Shown: positions 12,156-22,514 of the stretch, piece after piece
How positions within the stretch are numbered: position 1 is the stretch's first letter
Layout: every line of letters starts with the position of its first letter
Source of the DNA: Nepenthes gracilis
Lineage: Eukaryota > Streptophyta > Magnoliopsida > Caryophyllales > Nepenthaceae
Length of the DNA stretch: 64,000 nucleotides
Direction of reading: 5' to 3'
Assembly: GCA_033239525.1 (NCBI GenBank)
Contig: BSYO01000033.1
Coordinates: 9,415,501-9,479,500 of the forward strand
Notes under the pieces: generated by a model
The model's database searches: none
What the model saw: only the letters and a program-made list of their open reading frames with translations
Told to the model about the DNA's origin: nothing
Position numbers and translations under genes: made by a program

Positions 12156-13060
12156 GGAATACTTGAGAGACGTGAGATAGAGTTAGGAGTTATATCAAGA
12201 TCAACATCTAAAGTAGGAGCCGAATCATGATGGATAACCTGGGCATCATGAGGGCTGAGGGAAAAATCAACAGCAGGGTCTTCTACAGACTCCAATTCTG
12301 GTGGCAAGCTCGAGGGGACAGTGTCCACAGCTTCCACCTCACAATCTGGAAAAAGTGGCTCCATCATATTAGAAGCAGCCTTTGGTCCAAGAGCTTCCAT
12401 GCGGTCCGCATCAGTAATCGGCCTTATGGATATTAGGACAGCACCAGCACCCCAAAGTTCCTCAGCAGCAGCATCTAGACCACGTCTCAACACCTTAGCA
12501 AACGAAGACAGTTGCCTATCTTGGTAAGCACTGCCAGGAGCTTTTCTATGCTTATCAGCAGGGACTGTGTGAGGGCTGGGAGAAGAAAATGAAGCAAGAG
12601 ATTCAATTGACTCTACATTAGCAGGAGGCCTGTCATCCAACTGAAGGTTCATTGACAGCACAGGAGGGGTTGGATCTAGGATGACACGGGGGACTGGAGA
12701 CATCCCATCCTCACCCAAACCACCCTGTGGACAGTGGTTGATCATAGGAATATTAACCAGAGGGACATTTACCTCCTCAACTCTGTCATTGCCAATAGAG
12801 CAAGGAGCTATCTTGGAGCCAGCATCCATTGGGACCTCCTCAGCAACCACTGGGGCCAGTTTGGAGCTGCAATTCACAATCGGAAGGGAAATATCACTGC
12901 AAGGAGCCATCTTCCAACAATGAGAAGCACTACTGGGAGCCTCGGCAGCCATGACCTCAGGAGCAAACCGCACCACAGTCACATTTGGAGCCTTACTCTG
13001 TGGCTTAAGAACAGGATCCAGAACCACTCAACATACAGGGGCCTCAATACAAACCCATTC
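12101..13060 (-). pseudogene. LINE ORF1, middle part, frameshifted
   Basis: It continues ORF1 in a different frame from the DUF4283 part, so one indel lies near 13070-13090. A TGA near 13028 interrupts the first codons. The product is a low-complexity acidic and proline-rich linker (for example LDPTPPVLSMNLQLDD, SLASFSSPSPHTVPADKH) with no catalytic motif. Such unstructured spacers are common in plant LINE ORF1 proteins. The assignment rests on position and shared strand. Confidence 0.6.
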
Positions 13061-13086
13061 TGTAGTCGAGCCCAGCTCAGGCTGGT

Positions 13087-14151
13087 CTAAACCGGGCACC
13101 AACTCATCCGAACCTCAGAACGCATAACTGCATCAGGTTGGCCCAAATCAGAAGCATTTCCTCGTCCAGTCTGCTGAATTTCAATCAGCTTGTCCATGGA
13201 AGCAGTGACAGGAGTCCCTTTGGACTCCAAGTTTCTACCCATGGGGCGAGATACCGACTGAGAGTGACATAGGGTAGAGCTATGTCCTCTCCCAGCCTGT
13301 TTACCAGGTAATTCAACCTCCACTTCAACAAACGACTCCTCCTCAATTGCAGAACACTTACTTAAGAATATTTTAGAGGGGAGAACCGCATCATTCTTGA
13401 TTTCAATGCAAACCCGAGCATAATGCAAATGGTCCATCTTAGCCGTGAAGGCATTAAGTTGAATGGGTTTACCCACCGCGCTGCTGATCCAATTGAGCCC
13501 TAGAGGGGTCCAGTATTCGGCAGGAATGTTCCGTAATTTTGTCCAAACCGGGAGAGAATTGAAATTCTCTTTAGCCAATGGCATACCCGGTAGCCAACGT
13601 TTAAAAAATAAGGATTTACCTCTAAATGTCCATGGGCCTCTGGCCAAAACAGCTTCTAAGTTTACATCAGAAGAGAACCGAAATAGAAAGAAACCATTTG
13701 CACTCTCTACAATATGACAGATGCCGAAACGTTGCCAAACCCGTCGTGCAATGTGGACAACAGATTTGAAGTGCAAGGTTTTGCCAGAGAAGTAACCAAG
13801 TAACGTAGTCTTCCGGACTTCCTTACTTTGTTGGATCACTTCGGGAGGAGGAGAGATATAAGCAATTTCGCCATCCACACTCTGTGGAGAGAAGAATTTC
13901 AGAATAGGGAAAGAAATTTTACCACCGTTCTGGACTATGTCAGACCAGGAGGAGAAGTTCGCATTCGGCACTTTCATGGATGTACTGATACCGCCCTCAG
14001 TAGGCGAGGGAGAAGAAACAAGCGTGAGAACATCCGGTCGCAGAGAAAAATCGGACGAAATGGGCGAGACTACCTGTTCTGAAGGGCGAACGGGTAGAGA
14101 GGGGGGGCAGAATCCTGGAGGGATCAAGGAGGAGCTCCCAGGAGGCTAGCC
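13087..14151 (-). pseudogene. LINE ORF1, N-terminal part with DUF4283 domain
   Basis: The open frame is about 346 codons. Residues about 95-270 form a DUF4283 (PF14111-like) domain, typical of plant L1 ORF1 and related RNA-binding proteins. Visible signatures include LLGYFSGKTLHF, ARRVWQRFGICHIVE, FLFRFSS, ARGPWTFRGKSLFFKRW and WTKLRNIPAEYW. The CCHC zinc knuckle that usually follows is only half present (GHSSTLC). The best ATG (14149-14151, in a good GCCATGG context) is in another frame and meets a TGA after nine codons, so an indel early in the gene is likely. The frame ends with a TAG at 13087-13089, and coding continues in another frame. Confidence 0.75.
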
Positions 14152-15953
14152 ATGGCTGGCTCGGCGCCGGCCGATGCCGGAAAACAGCAAAGGTGAAATT
14201 TGAAAAATGGAGCCCCAGAGAGAAGAGAGAGTTCCTCTCTCTAGATGAACGCTTGGTTCCCTCTCTGATTTCTGGGACTTTTGCATGAATTGGGTCTAGA
14301 ATATCATTACATATATCATATATATGTTAATTTACTAGTTGGATATCCAATTTAATGGATTTATGTGAAAATCTATTCGCCAGAATCCTAAGATGCACCC
14401 AGACCTCGTTTAAGCTTTCATTTTAAATTATATGCATAAATTGGATTGAGATTATGATTACCCATGTCATGTATTTAGTAATTTACAGATTGGATGCCCA
14501 AATTTTTGAGAGTCATCCAATATGTACAACCAAATACTGTTCATGCGCAGATACTGTTTACCCGAGCTTCTTTGGTAAATTTTTTATAAATTTTGTATTG
14601 TTTAATTGTTAATTAAGTTGCACATATATTTGCATAAATTTAATTGTTTAATCCAAAAAATATTATTGTTAAGCAATCGTGAAGATAATCATTATTCGGA
14701 TGCCCTAAAGTTCAATTGGGCTCACGGTAGCAAGAGTTTCCCCCTTTTCTATGCTAAATGATGCTTATGCATATAAGTTAAGTATATAAAGATTTAAATC
14801 CATAAGAAATATAAGAATTGTGTAACATATAGAGGGAATGCCACAATTTAATATATGATTGATTCGTTCTCCCGGAGTGAGAACTATATTAAAGAAGTTT
14901 GGTGGACCTTCTCTCAAAGAATAAAAAATATGAAATTAGAATCACTGATTTATATTTAGAGTGTAGTATTTCCTGGCATGCTATTATTATTATAGTAAAG
15001 ATTCAAGGATTTTCCTGACCGCATATCCTAGCCACTTATTGGAGCGAGTGATATCCTTACCACGCCTTAGGATATTATTGTGGAAAGATGAAGACTGCCC
15101 CTGAGCCTGAAGGGTATATGTGGGGGAATATGTGATTTATTTGGCCCACCTCTGGGTAGATAATAGGAGCGTACGATCTTAGATCATGAGTTGTCACGAT
15201 CATTTTCTCATTCTCCCGCACCTTTAGCTAGTAAGGTTTACTGGTCTTAGTCCGTAAATATAAATAATTACGCATAATTACACGCCAAATAGAAGAAGGA
15301 TAAAATATGAAAAGTTAATTGTATTCTAAAGGCATATTTGATCACGTATTATATTTATGCATCATTGTTATTCTCGTATATCCCACTTTTGTTTTATTTT
15401 ACTTATATGCCATCTTGATTACATTGCACTTGTTGAGTTTCAACTCACCTTTACTTCTCTTTATCTCCAGATTAGTACAGGTCTATTATACCGAATGGGA
15501 CAGCGTAGAGACTTAAAGTGGACTAGGATTTGGTCTTGGAAGATCTTATCGAAGATTTCTATGTGTAGTTTTGTATATGTCATAGGAAATTGTATATATA
15601 TATTTTTCGGTTGAAAATCTTAATGTATATTGTATATATAACTGATGATCAGATAGTTTAGTTTTCATTGTATTTGAATTTATTTATACCTTCGTAGGTT
15701 ATTGTGGTTTGTAATAGATACCTAGTGATATCTCTCTTTGGCTAATGTTATATTTATATACACAACGTTAGAGCCACAACTAAATAGTGGCATTTGGATC
15801 ATGTGTAGTTTGATGTGTTATTATTGTATGTTGAAATTATTTGAATATATTTTGTGTATTGTATAATGGATTGTATAGGTTTTGTATCAACTTGATGGCT
15901 GTATTACAGACGAAACTCTGTCGAATTTTCAACAGAAAATACGGTCCGTCACA

Positions 15954-17040
15954 CAACTTCTCTAATACTCTTCAAGATTTCAAATAGTCCAATGAATCTA
16001 AACTTCAATTTTCCTGTTAACGCAAATCAATAGACTCGTTAAATGGAGATATCTTTAAAAATATATGATCTTTGATTTCAAACCTTAACTTAGATCTTCT
16101 ATGATCTACATTATTTTTCAGTCAGCTTTAAGAAACCTTAAGTCAATCTTGGATTAAATGAATTTTATTTGACATCTTCTAATCACTTTTGGTACAAAGA
16201 GTCTCCTATATCTAATTCTGTGCAATAGATTAGGGAATGATATCTTCTTCTATAATGCACTTTATAAGGGGCCACACAAATACGTTTTTTATAACTATTA
16301 TTGTATGTAACATTGGCTAGCAATACATAGTCATTTTAATTTTCTTTTATCTAAAAAATTGAGCTCCTTAATATGTTTTTCAAAATTTAAATTGACCATT
16401 TCGATTGTCTATTTGTTTGGGAATGATAAGTCATTTTGAATTTCAAATTAGTGCATGACTCTCAATGTAAGCTATCCCAAAATTTAGATACAAATCACGA
16501 TTGATGGCGGGATCATAAATTCTAATTATCTAATTGATATATAATCACACTAATTGATTCCTTGAAAAAGTCATTGTCACGGTAATGAAATGGGCTAACA
16601 TAGTTAGTCGATTAATAATCAAACATACTGAATCATGATTACTCAATATTATCAACAAAGCCATCATAATATACTACCAATTCTAAATAGGCATCTGCAT
16701 AGGTTGTAAAAGACCCGACGGCTTCTTATACTTGTTTTTTACTTACTGATAAACGATATATCTTCCTATTAAATTTGTAATTTTTCTCTTTATTTTTCAC
16801 CACTAAAAGATTTTTTACAAATATTGGTTCATTTTATTAATTCACAAGTAAATAGTGTACTTAAATTGATTAGTCTCATTCAAAATTTTTTCCTTTACTC
16901 TTCAAAATTGGGTAAATATATTTGATACCAAAATCTCAAGACTCTATTAGGCTGAACATTAAATTTAGCTCTCAACACCTTATTCAAGTCTTTGACTACT
17001 TCTACTAAGAATGGATGATTTATTTATATTTTCTTAGTTA
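15954..17040 (-). pseudogene. Gypsy-I integrase (right piece), heavily decayed
   Basis: Nucleotide alignment by eye to Gypsy-II runs in order. The segment 15959-16090 matches the C-terminal barrel region (28075-28210). The segment near 16435-16510 matches the catalytic core region (28560-28650). The segment 16705-16800 matches the HHCC zinc-binding region (28855-28960), and 16975-17010 matches 29130-29190. All frames are riddled with stops and indels, and identity is much lower than within other families here, so this is the oldest layer in the left half. Confidence 0.55.
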
Positions 17041-17769
17041 TTTTACAGTACTCACAGAATAAATATAGAGAATCTTTATTATTAATGCCAATCAAGGCAC
17101 TGTAGCTAAATGACCTCATCAAGGTAACATGCTGATTTGATGAGTTCAACTTTGTTGAAAAATTTTTTCTTGGTAAGTAACTTTGTTGAAAAAAAATGTT
17201 CACATCGTGGGAACTTTTGATTAGACCTGGGCCAGACATACATCATTGAAGCTTGATTTTAAATTTTAATACTAGGGGTTTAGTGTTGGTCTAGCAAGAA
17301 TTCAAAGCAGAAACAAGCCCAAGAGGAGAAAAAAACCCAAAGTGTTAATGATTCACCTGCGGACTTTGGCAGGCCAGGGCCCTAGTACCATACAGGCCAA
17401 TGAAGAAATATCCAAGTCAACATTGAATTAGAAAATGTGGGTCTAATCAGTAAGTACTTCTTGCAAAATCATCCAGCTTGTGGTTTGTCCCTAGGAAATC
17501 AAAACTTAACCACCCGATTAATACTGTTAACTATAGTTCTAATTCCCTGTGATTAAGAACATATAGCAGGTTCCTAGCTCAAACGACGGGCAAGCAACCC
17601 ACTACTTGGATTGTGGAAGAAAACCACTTAAGAGGAGAATCATTTTCAATGACCGCTACAAATAGCAGCCCCTTCACTCTGAAAAAAGTATCTAAATCTC
17701 ACTTAATTCAAGAGTAATAGAACAAAAGGAAATTTCCTTTTCACTCTGGAGTAAATTGTTGGGACTTAG
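17041..17769. other. Unassigned DNA between Gypsy-I and the copia element
   Basis: No coding motif or LTR terminus could be assigned. It holds the LINE micro-insertion at 17148-17193. The last five bases (cttag, 17765-17769) are the left TSD of the copia element. Composition is closer to ordinary intergenic DNA than to the AT-rich blocks on either side. Confidence 0.5.
17148..17193 (-). mobile_element. LINE micro-insertion: 16-bp 3' stub with 15-bp TSD
   Basis: A perfect 15-bp direct repeat (aactttgttgaaaaa at 17148-17162 and 17179-17193) flanks 16 bp (17163-17178) reading acttaccaagaaaaaa on the minus strand. This is the 3' end of the window's LINE family plus a short A-tail. It fits target-primed reverse transcription that stopped almost at once. 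Confidence 0.7.
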
Positions 17770-18471
17770 TGTTGGCGCAAAACACGCAGAAGGCACGGTG
17801 ACCGAGCGGACAAGGTTCTCGGACAGCTACACGGAGCAGAGCTCTCGGACGGACACAAAAGTAGAGATAGAGAACGAAAGAGAACACACAAATTTAACAT
17901 GAAAAACCCTTCTTTCAATAAGGGAAAAACCACGAAAGAATGCACTATAAAAGGATTGTTTACAAGTGTTCACTACACAAACTCAAACGAAAGAAAACAA
18001 TCTCAAGTGTGCAACCTCTCTTACTAAAGTGTTTCTCACTCTATCTTTACAAAACTTGCCCACAGCTCTCTCTCAAGCTCTTCCTACAAAATATCTCAGC
18101 TCACACACACTCTTACAAGCAAGGGCACAAGCTCTCTATATATATACACAGAGGCAGGGTGGACAGCCAGCCACCCTACTGGCCGTAGGTTATAGAACCT
18201 ACGTCCCTAGGCCTGCCATGGCAGGCGCATGCCTGGCGTGTCAGATGGCAGACCTGACACCTGGGAAGTTGTGGCCGCCACAACTTCCAAGTAGGGTAGG
18301 TGACCAACCCACCTGCAGAAACGGCCGCAGCAGGCCTACAAGGATAGAGTCAACGCCTACACTTTAGGAGTCCTCGTCCACGTCCTCTCGGACATGACGC
18401 TTCAAACAAAGTCCTCGTCCATTATTCCAATGGAGTCCGCGGACTACTGCCACTCGGGAGTGACCCCAACA
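17770..18471 (-). repeat. Copia 3' LTR (702 bp)
   Basis: Plus-strand ends are tgttggcgc at 17770 and accccaaca at 18471. A TATA-type motif (ctatatatata on the plus strand near 18136, tatatatatag on the minus strand) lies in mid-LTR. The LTR is GC-richer than its surroundings and contains no gene; the plus-strand frames across it are chance openings. It lacks the 84-bp duplication present in the partner LTR. Confidence 0.95.
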
Positions 18472-18482
18472 AACTTTCCCTC
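18472..18482 (-). other. Copia polypurine tract
   Basis: The minus strand reads gagggaaagtt immediately upstream of the 3' LTR. This primes plus-strand DNA synthesis. It overlaps the end of the polyprotein stop codon (18481-18483). Confidence 0.85.
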
Positions 18483-18753
18483 ATGACCGAGTGGGAGTGA
18501 AGTTAGTCAGACCGGCAATGTCACAACAAGCTTCCAGCTTTCCCTTTGGCAAAACCTTTGTCAACATATCTGACCCATTGTCGTCCGAGCGGACCTTTCC
18601 AATTGATAGCTGCCCATCATCAAAAACATCTCTCACCCAATGATATCGCACATCAATATGTTTTGACCGAGAATGGAATGAGGAGTTTTTACATAAGTGA
18701 ATGACACTTTGACTATCACAAATGATCTCGTACGTCTCCTGCCTTAGACCCAA
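18481..18753 (-). pseudogene. Copia RNase H C-terminal segment
   Basis: This 90-codon segment continues RNase H in the same frame after the stop at 18757-18759. It contains CDSQSVIHLCKNSSFHSRSK followed by HIDVRYHWVRD and a C-terminal MLTKVLPKGK, all standard for the copia RNase H end. The natural terminator is TGA at 18481-18483. Confidence 0.9.
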
Positions 18754-18756
18754 TTC

Positions 18757-19167
18757 TTAGACAAACCTCTTCATCCAAAGCATTTCCTTACAGGCCTCGG
18801 TCACGGCAATAAACTCTGCTTCTGTAGTTGAGAGAGCGACGCCCTTCTGCAACTTGGACTGCAAGGAGACCGACCCTCTCGCAAATTTCACCAAGTGTCC
18901 GGACGTTGATTTCCTAGAATCAACGTCCCCGACCATGTTTGCGTCTGTGTACGCAATCAGTTGAGGCTCCCCTTTTCCAAACTGCAAACCCGTCTTGGAT
19001 GTCCCGCGTAGATATCTGAAAATCCACTTCACCGCAGACCAATGCTCCATACCTGGGTTTGAGAGGAATCTGCTCACAAGGCCAGCCGCATGAGCAATGT
19101 CCGGCCGCGTACACACGGCCGCATACATTAGGCTGCCAACGGCCGAGGAGTAAGGAATCTTACTCAT
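18757..19167 (-). pseudogene. Copia RT end and RNase H segment
   Basis: The segment starts in the conserved MSKIPYSSAVGSLMYA and CTRPDIAHA stretch that closes the RT domain. It then enters RNase H with the catalytic-type motifs YTDANMVGD (Asp), SRKSTSGHL and ALSTTEAEF (Glu). It ends at a TAA (18757-18759) in WMKRFV*ELGL, compatible with CAA to TAA. The frame is the same as in the segments on both sides, so no indel is involved. Confidence 0.92.
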
Positions 19168-19200
19168 TCGCGCCTTCTCAGTGTCCGAGGACGGACACTG

Positions 19201-19848
19201 CTATTTACTCAGCCTAAAGTGGTTGGCCAAAGGGGTACTGACAGGTTTGGACCCTTCCATGTTGAATCTTTGAAGCACTTTTTCAACATAATCTTCCTGG
19301 GACAACCAAAGCTTCTTGCCCTCTCGGTCGCGAGAAATTCTGATTCCCAGAATCTGTTTCGCTGGTCCGAGGTCTTTCATGGCGAAAGACTGCCCCAGTT
19401 GCTTCTTCAACTCCATGATCCGAGCACTATTCCGTCCGACCACCAGCATGTCATCCACATAAAGGAGAAGGATGACAAAGTCGTTTTCCGAGAACTTCTG
19501 AACAAAGACACAGTGGTCCAAAGAAGTCTTATGGTACCCTTGTCCGACCATAACAGACTCAAACTTCCGATACCAGTGTCTCGGAGCTTGTTTCAGCCAA
19601 TACAAGCTCTTCTTCAAACGACAGACAAGTCCTTCCTTCCCTTTGACTGCAAACCCTTCTGGTTGCTCCATGTAGATCTCTTCCTCTAGATCTCCATGGA
19701 GAAAAGCTGTCCGGACGTCTAGTTGGTCAACCTCCAAGTCCAAAGCAGCTGCCAGTCCGAGCACTACACGGACCGAGGACATCTTCACAACTGGTGCGAA
19801 GATTTCATCAAAGTCAACACCCTTTCGTTGACCAAAGCCCTTCACCAC
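19201..19848 (-). pseudogene. Copia reverse transcriptase segment
   Basis: The 215-codon segment holds the main RT motifs: FDEIFAPVVKMSSVR, QLDVRTAFLHGDLEEEIYM, LYWLKQAPRHWY and the catalytic VILLLYVDDMLVVGRN (YVDD intact). It is separated from the upstream segment by TGA (19852-19854; HKA*LVVKGFG, compatible with CGA to TGA) and ends at TAG (19201-19203). Catalytic aspartates look intact, so loss of function is due to the stops only. Confidence 0.93.
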
Positions 19849-19851
19849 AAG

Positions 19852-21306
19852 TCATGCCTTGTGTCTTGGCTTAGTTGTGTCCTCAGTCGCCTTCAGGCGA
19901 AAGACCCATTTGTTCTTGAGAGCCTTCTTCCCCTTGGGCAATTTAGCTAGCTCAAAGGTGTGGTTTTTATGAAGAGAAACCATCTCTTCCTTCATGGCTT
20001 CAAACCATTCATCCTTGTGAGCGCTACTCATGGCCTCGTCAAAATCTTCTGGTTCTCCAGCATCAGTGAGGAGGACAAACTCATTTGTTGGAAGGCGGAC
20101 GGACGGACGCCTCACTCTGGATGACCGTCTTGCTGGGGCCACCTCGGCATGAGGAGGTGCCAAGTCTTCAACCAGGTCCTGAGACGTAGGAACCGTCTCA
20201 TCTTGGTTGCCTGCCACACCTGAACCTCCGGCATCGGACTCGGAAGGCATCGGACGGACAACATCAGTATCAACTCTATCCGTCCGGGAAGTAGTGGGAG
20301 GAGATTTCTGCTCCTTCCCAATGTCCTCAATGTTCTCGTCCTCAACGAAGACCACGTCGCAGGACTGCACCAGCTTCTTTTCCTTTGAATCATAGAACCT
20401 ATACCCAAATTCGTCCTCGCCATAACCCAGAAAGACACATTGCATTGTCTTTGGCTCCAGCTTGGTCCTTTCATCTCTCGGAATATGAACAAAGGCTTTG
20501 CAGCCGAAAGTCCGAAGATGGCTGTACACTAGTTCCTTTCCAGTCCTAATCTGCTCTGGAACTTCCCCGTCCAGAGGCTTATAGGGCGACCGGTTGATCA
20601 CGTGGGCGGCCGTCCTCAAGGCCTCGGCCCAAAAGGATCCCGGAAGCCTGGCCTCGGACAACATGCACCTGACCCTTTCCATCAGGGTGCGATTCATCCT
20701 TTCTGCCACGCCATTCAACTGTGGCGTCTTAGGTGGAGTTTTCTGATGTCTGATGCCGTGAGCTCTACAGTAGGCATCAAACGTTCCTATATACTCTCCG
20801 CCGTTATCGCTCCGAACGACCTTTAGCCTCCTCCCGGTCTCCCGCTCAACGAGGACATGGAACTGCTCAAAGGTTCCCGCAACCTGATCTTTGGTCTTCA
20901 AAGGGAACACCCACAGCTTCCTCGAGCAATCGTCAATAAATGAGACAAAATATTGTGCTCCCCCAAATGACTTCTCCGGGAGGGGCCCGCACATATCAGT
21001 GTGGACGAGCTCCAAAACCTCGGACCTCTTGGAAGACACATCTCCTGAAAAGGAGACCCTGCGTTGCTTCCCCGCCATGCAGTGAGGGCAAGTCCTCGGC
21101 ATGTCTCCATCCACTCGTGGGATGAGACCCTTCTTTGCCAGATGACTCATGCCATGCTCACTCATGTGTCTGAGTCTTTTATGCCACAGGCTTGAGGACT
21201 CCACACTCCCTGTAATATTCACCTCTGCTACCTCGGCCTGGGCTTTCACGACGTAAAGGCCTGAAGCCTTTACTCCTCGGGCAACCACCATGGAGCCCTT
21301 TTTCAA
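19852..21306 (-). pseudogene. Copia integrase segment
   Basis: The 484-codon segment has the GAG-pre-integrase HHCC zinc-binding site (LWHKRLRHMSEHGM...CPHC) at residues about 40-80. The integrase core follows with the D,D35E triad visible: Asp in VHTDMCGPLP, Asp in RSDNGGEYIG and Glu in NGVAERMNRT. Downstream are the copia C-terminal stretch (YSHLRTFGCKAFVHIP, FLGYGEDEFGYRFYD), an acidic spacer, and the start of RT (AMKEEMVSLHKNHTFEL, KKALKNKWVFRLK). Two in-frame TGA codons (21364-21366 and 21358-21360) lie just upstream, each compatible with CGA to TGA. Confidence 0.93.
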
Positions 21307-21519
21307 CTTGAAACTGCCGTCACGCGAAGACGCCGCAAAGAGCCCTTCATCATCAAGTCAGTCTCACGAAATGATATTCATCCGAATATCAGGGATGTGT
21401 CGGACGTCCTTCAAAGTCAATCGGGCTCCAGTGCTTATCAGCAAGGTGATGTCACCACGTCCAATGAACTCGGACGTCTCCTTGTTGCCCATTCTTAATA
21501 CTCCTGGGGCGCACGGAGT

Positions 21520-22485
21520 TTAAGTGGAGAACAGTTCTCTCCTGGAGGTAACGTGGATTGAAGCGCCAGAATCCACTACCCAATCCGAGGATTGCTCAGC
21601 CACGGCCACTAAGTCCTCAGACTCGCGGGCCAAAAGAAGGTCTTCTTCTGTCACAACAGAGACCGAAGACTCTTCCTCGCCATGTCTCTTCTCGGCCCTT
21701 TTCCTGGTAGCGTTTTCACGCTTCCACTTGTAACAAAACTTCTTGATGTGGCCTTTCTTGCCATAATGGTGGCACTCCATGTCTTGATACCGGGAACGTA
21801 ACTTACTCCGCCCTTTGTCTTCAGACTTTGGGCCACGTCCTCGACTCCTTCCCCTGCATTCGGTAACAAGGACTTCAAAGTGCTGAGAGATGGACGTGCC
21901 TTGAGAATGCCGTCGCATTTCTTCATTCAGCACAGCTCCTTTCGCCATCTCTAAAGTCACCACGCCGTTTGGAGCTGTATTGGCAATGGTGATCCTCATA
22001 ACCTCCCACGAGTCCGGGAGGGTTGCTAGCAACCATAGTCTGAGGACCTCATCCTCGAACTTGATCCCCACGCCATTCAACCTATCCACGTAGCCCTGAA
22101 ACTCATTCAGGTGATCGGCGACAGATGACCCGTCCTTGTACCGTACTTGCATCAGCCGCATCAAGTAAAAAATTTTGTTATTTCCGGATTTGGAGGCAAA
22201 GAGCTTTTCCAACTTTTCCCAAAGCGTCTTTCCATTGGACTCACCCCGAACGTGGTTGTACACGTTGTCGTCCACAAACTTCCGTATATAGCCGCACACT
22301 TGCTTGTGCTCCAACGTCCACTGCTCGTCCGTTTTGTCAGCCGGCTTTGCTGCGGCAAAAACGGGATTATGCATGGACTTTACGAAAAGCAAGTCTGACA
22401 TCTTGCTTTGCCAAGTGTCAAAGTTTGATCCGTTCAAACAGATCATCTTACTTCCAACCTCCATCGCAGCCAGCAACAAGGTCAC
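21520..22485 (-). pseudogene. Copia gag and protease segment
   Basis: The segment starts at or just after the PBS (alternative later ATGs exist, such as MEVGSK and MICLNG) and carries the copia gag domain: FDTWQSKMSDLL, LWEKLEKLF and the KSGNNKIFYLMRLMQVRYKD stretch. The zinc knuckle at about residues 238-251 reads CHHYGKKGHIKKFC, so its second Cys is replaced by Tyr. Protease starts with DWVVDSGASIHV (active-site Asp at about 305). The frame stops at TAA (21520-21522), after which protease continues in the same frame (CAPGVLRMGN, FIGRGDITL). Confidence 0.92.
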
Positions 22486-22501
22486 CGTTCAAAGAACCTG
22501 T

Positions 22502-22512
22502 CTCTGATACCA
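22502..22512 (-). other. Copia primer-binding site (iMet tRNA)
   Basis: The minus strand reads tggtatcagag, the exact complement of the 3' end of plant initiator methionine tRNA. It starts two bases inside the 5' LTR (22515-23301). Confidence 0.92.
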
Positions 22513-22514
22513 CT

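Larger units (their letters stand above)
10879..14260 (-). mobile_element. L1-type LINE, ORF1 only, minus strand
   Basis: The 3' end is a poly(A) tail, seen as a T-run at 10879-10891, preceded on the minus strand by ttttacttacc; the same acttacc(A)n end recurs at 57428 and 30146. Upstream are a 3' UTR of about 1 kb and a broken ORF1 with a DUF4283 domain. The 5' UTR is GC-rich (about 14150-14200). No ORF2 (endonuclease, reverse transcriptase) is present: ORF1 ends at 11943 and only about 1.06 kb of non-coding sequence separates it from the tail. A possible diverged TSD is gtggtttc (10871-10878) against ctgatttc (near 14261). The 5' boundary is approximate. Confidence 0.75.
10126..15953 (+). 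mobile_element. Solo LTR (family L) carrying a LINE insertion
   Basis: It starts TGTAAGG at 10126 and ends GTCCGTCACA at 15953, flanked by a 5-bp duplication (caatt at 10121-10125, caact at 15954-15958, one mismatch). Removing it restores Gypsy-I integrase homology. No PBS or PPT adjoins it, so it is a solo LTR. Without the LINE it would be about 2.45 kb. It aligns in order with the LTRs at 29831-33060 and 56280-58985: the aagaattatg...gggaatgcc segment, the ggtattatt spacer, and the terminus with ctctgtcgaatttt and acggtccgtcaca. It carries a GC-rich module (10394-10540) and an internal duplication of about 67 bp at an offset of about 150 (14282 and 14432). Confidence 0.8.

Noticed and set aside
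17940..18367. Frames of 82 and 133 codons on the plus strand, repeated at 22711-22957
   Set aside because: They lie wholly inside the copia LTRs and recur only because the LTRs are duplicates. They are on the strand opposite to transcription.
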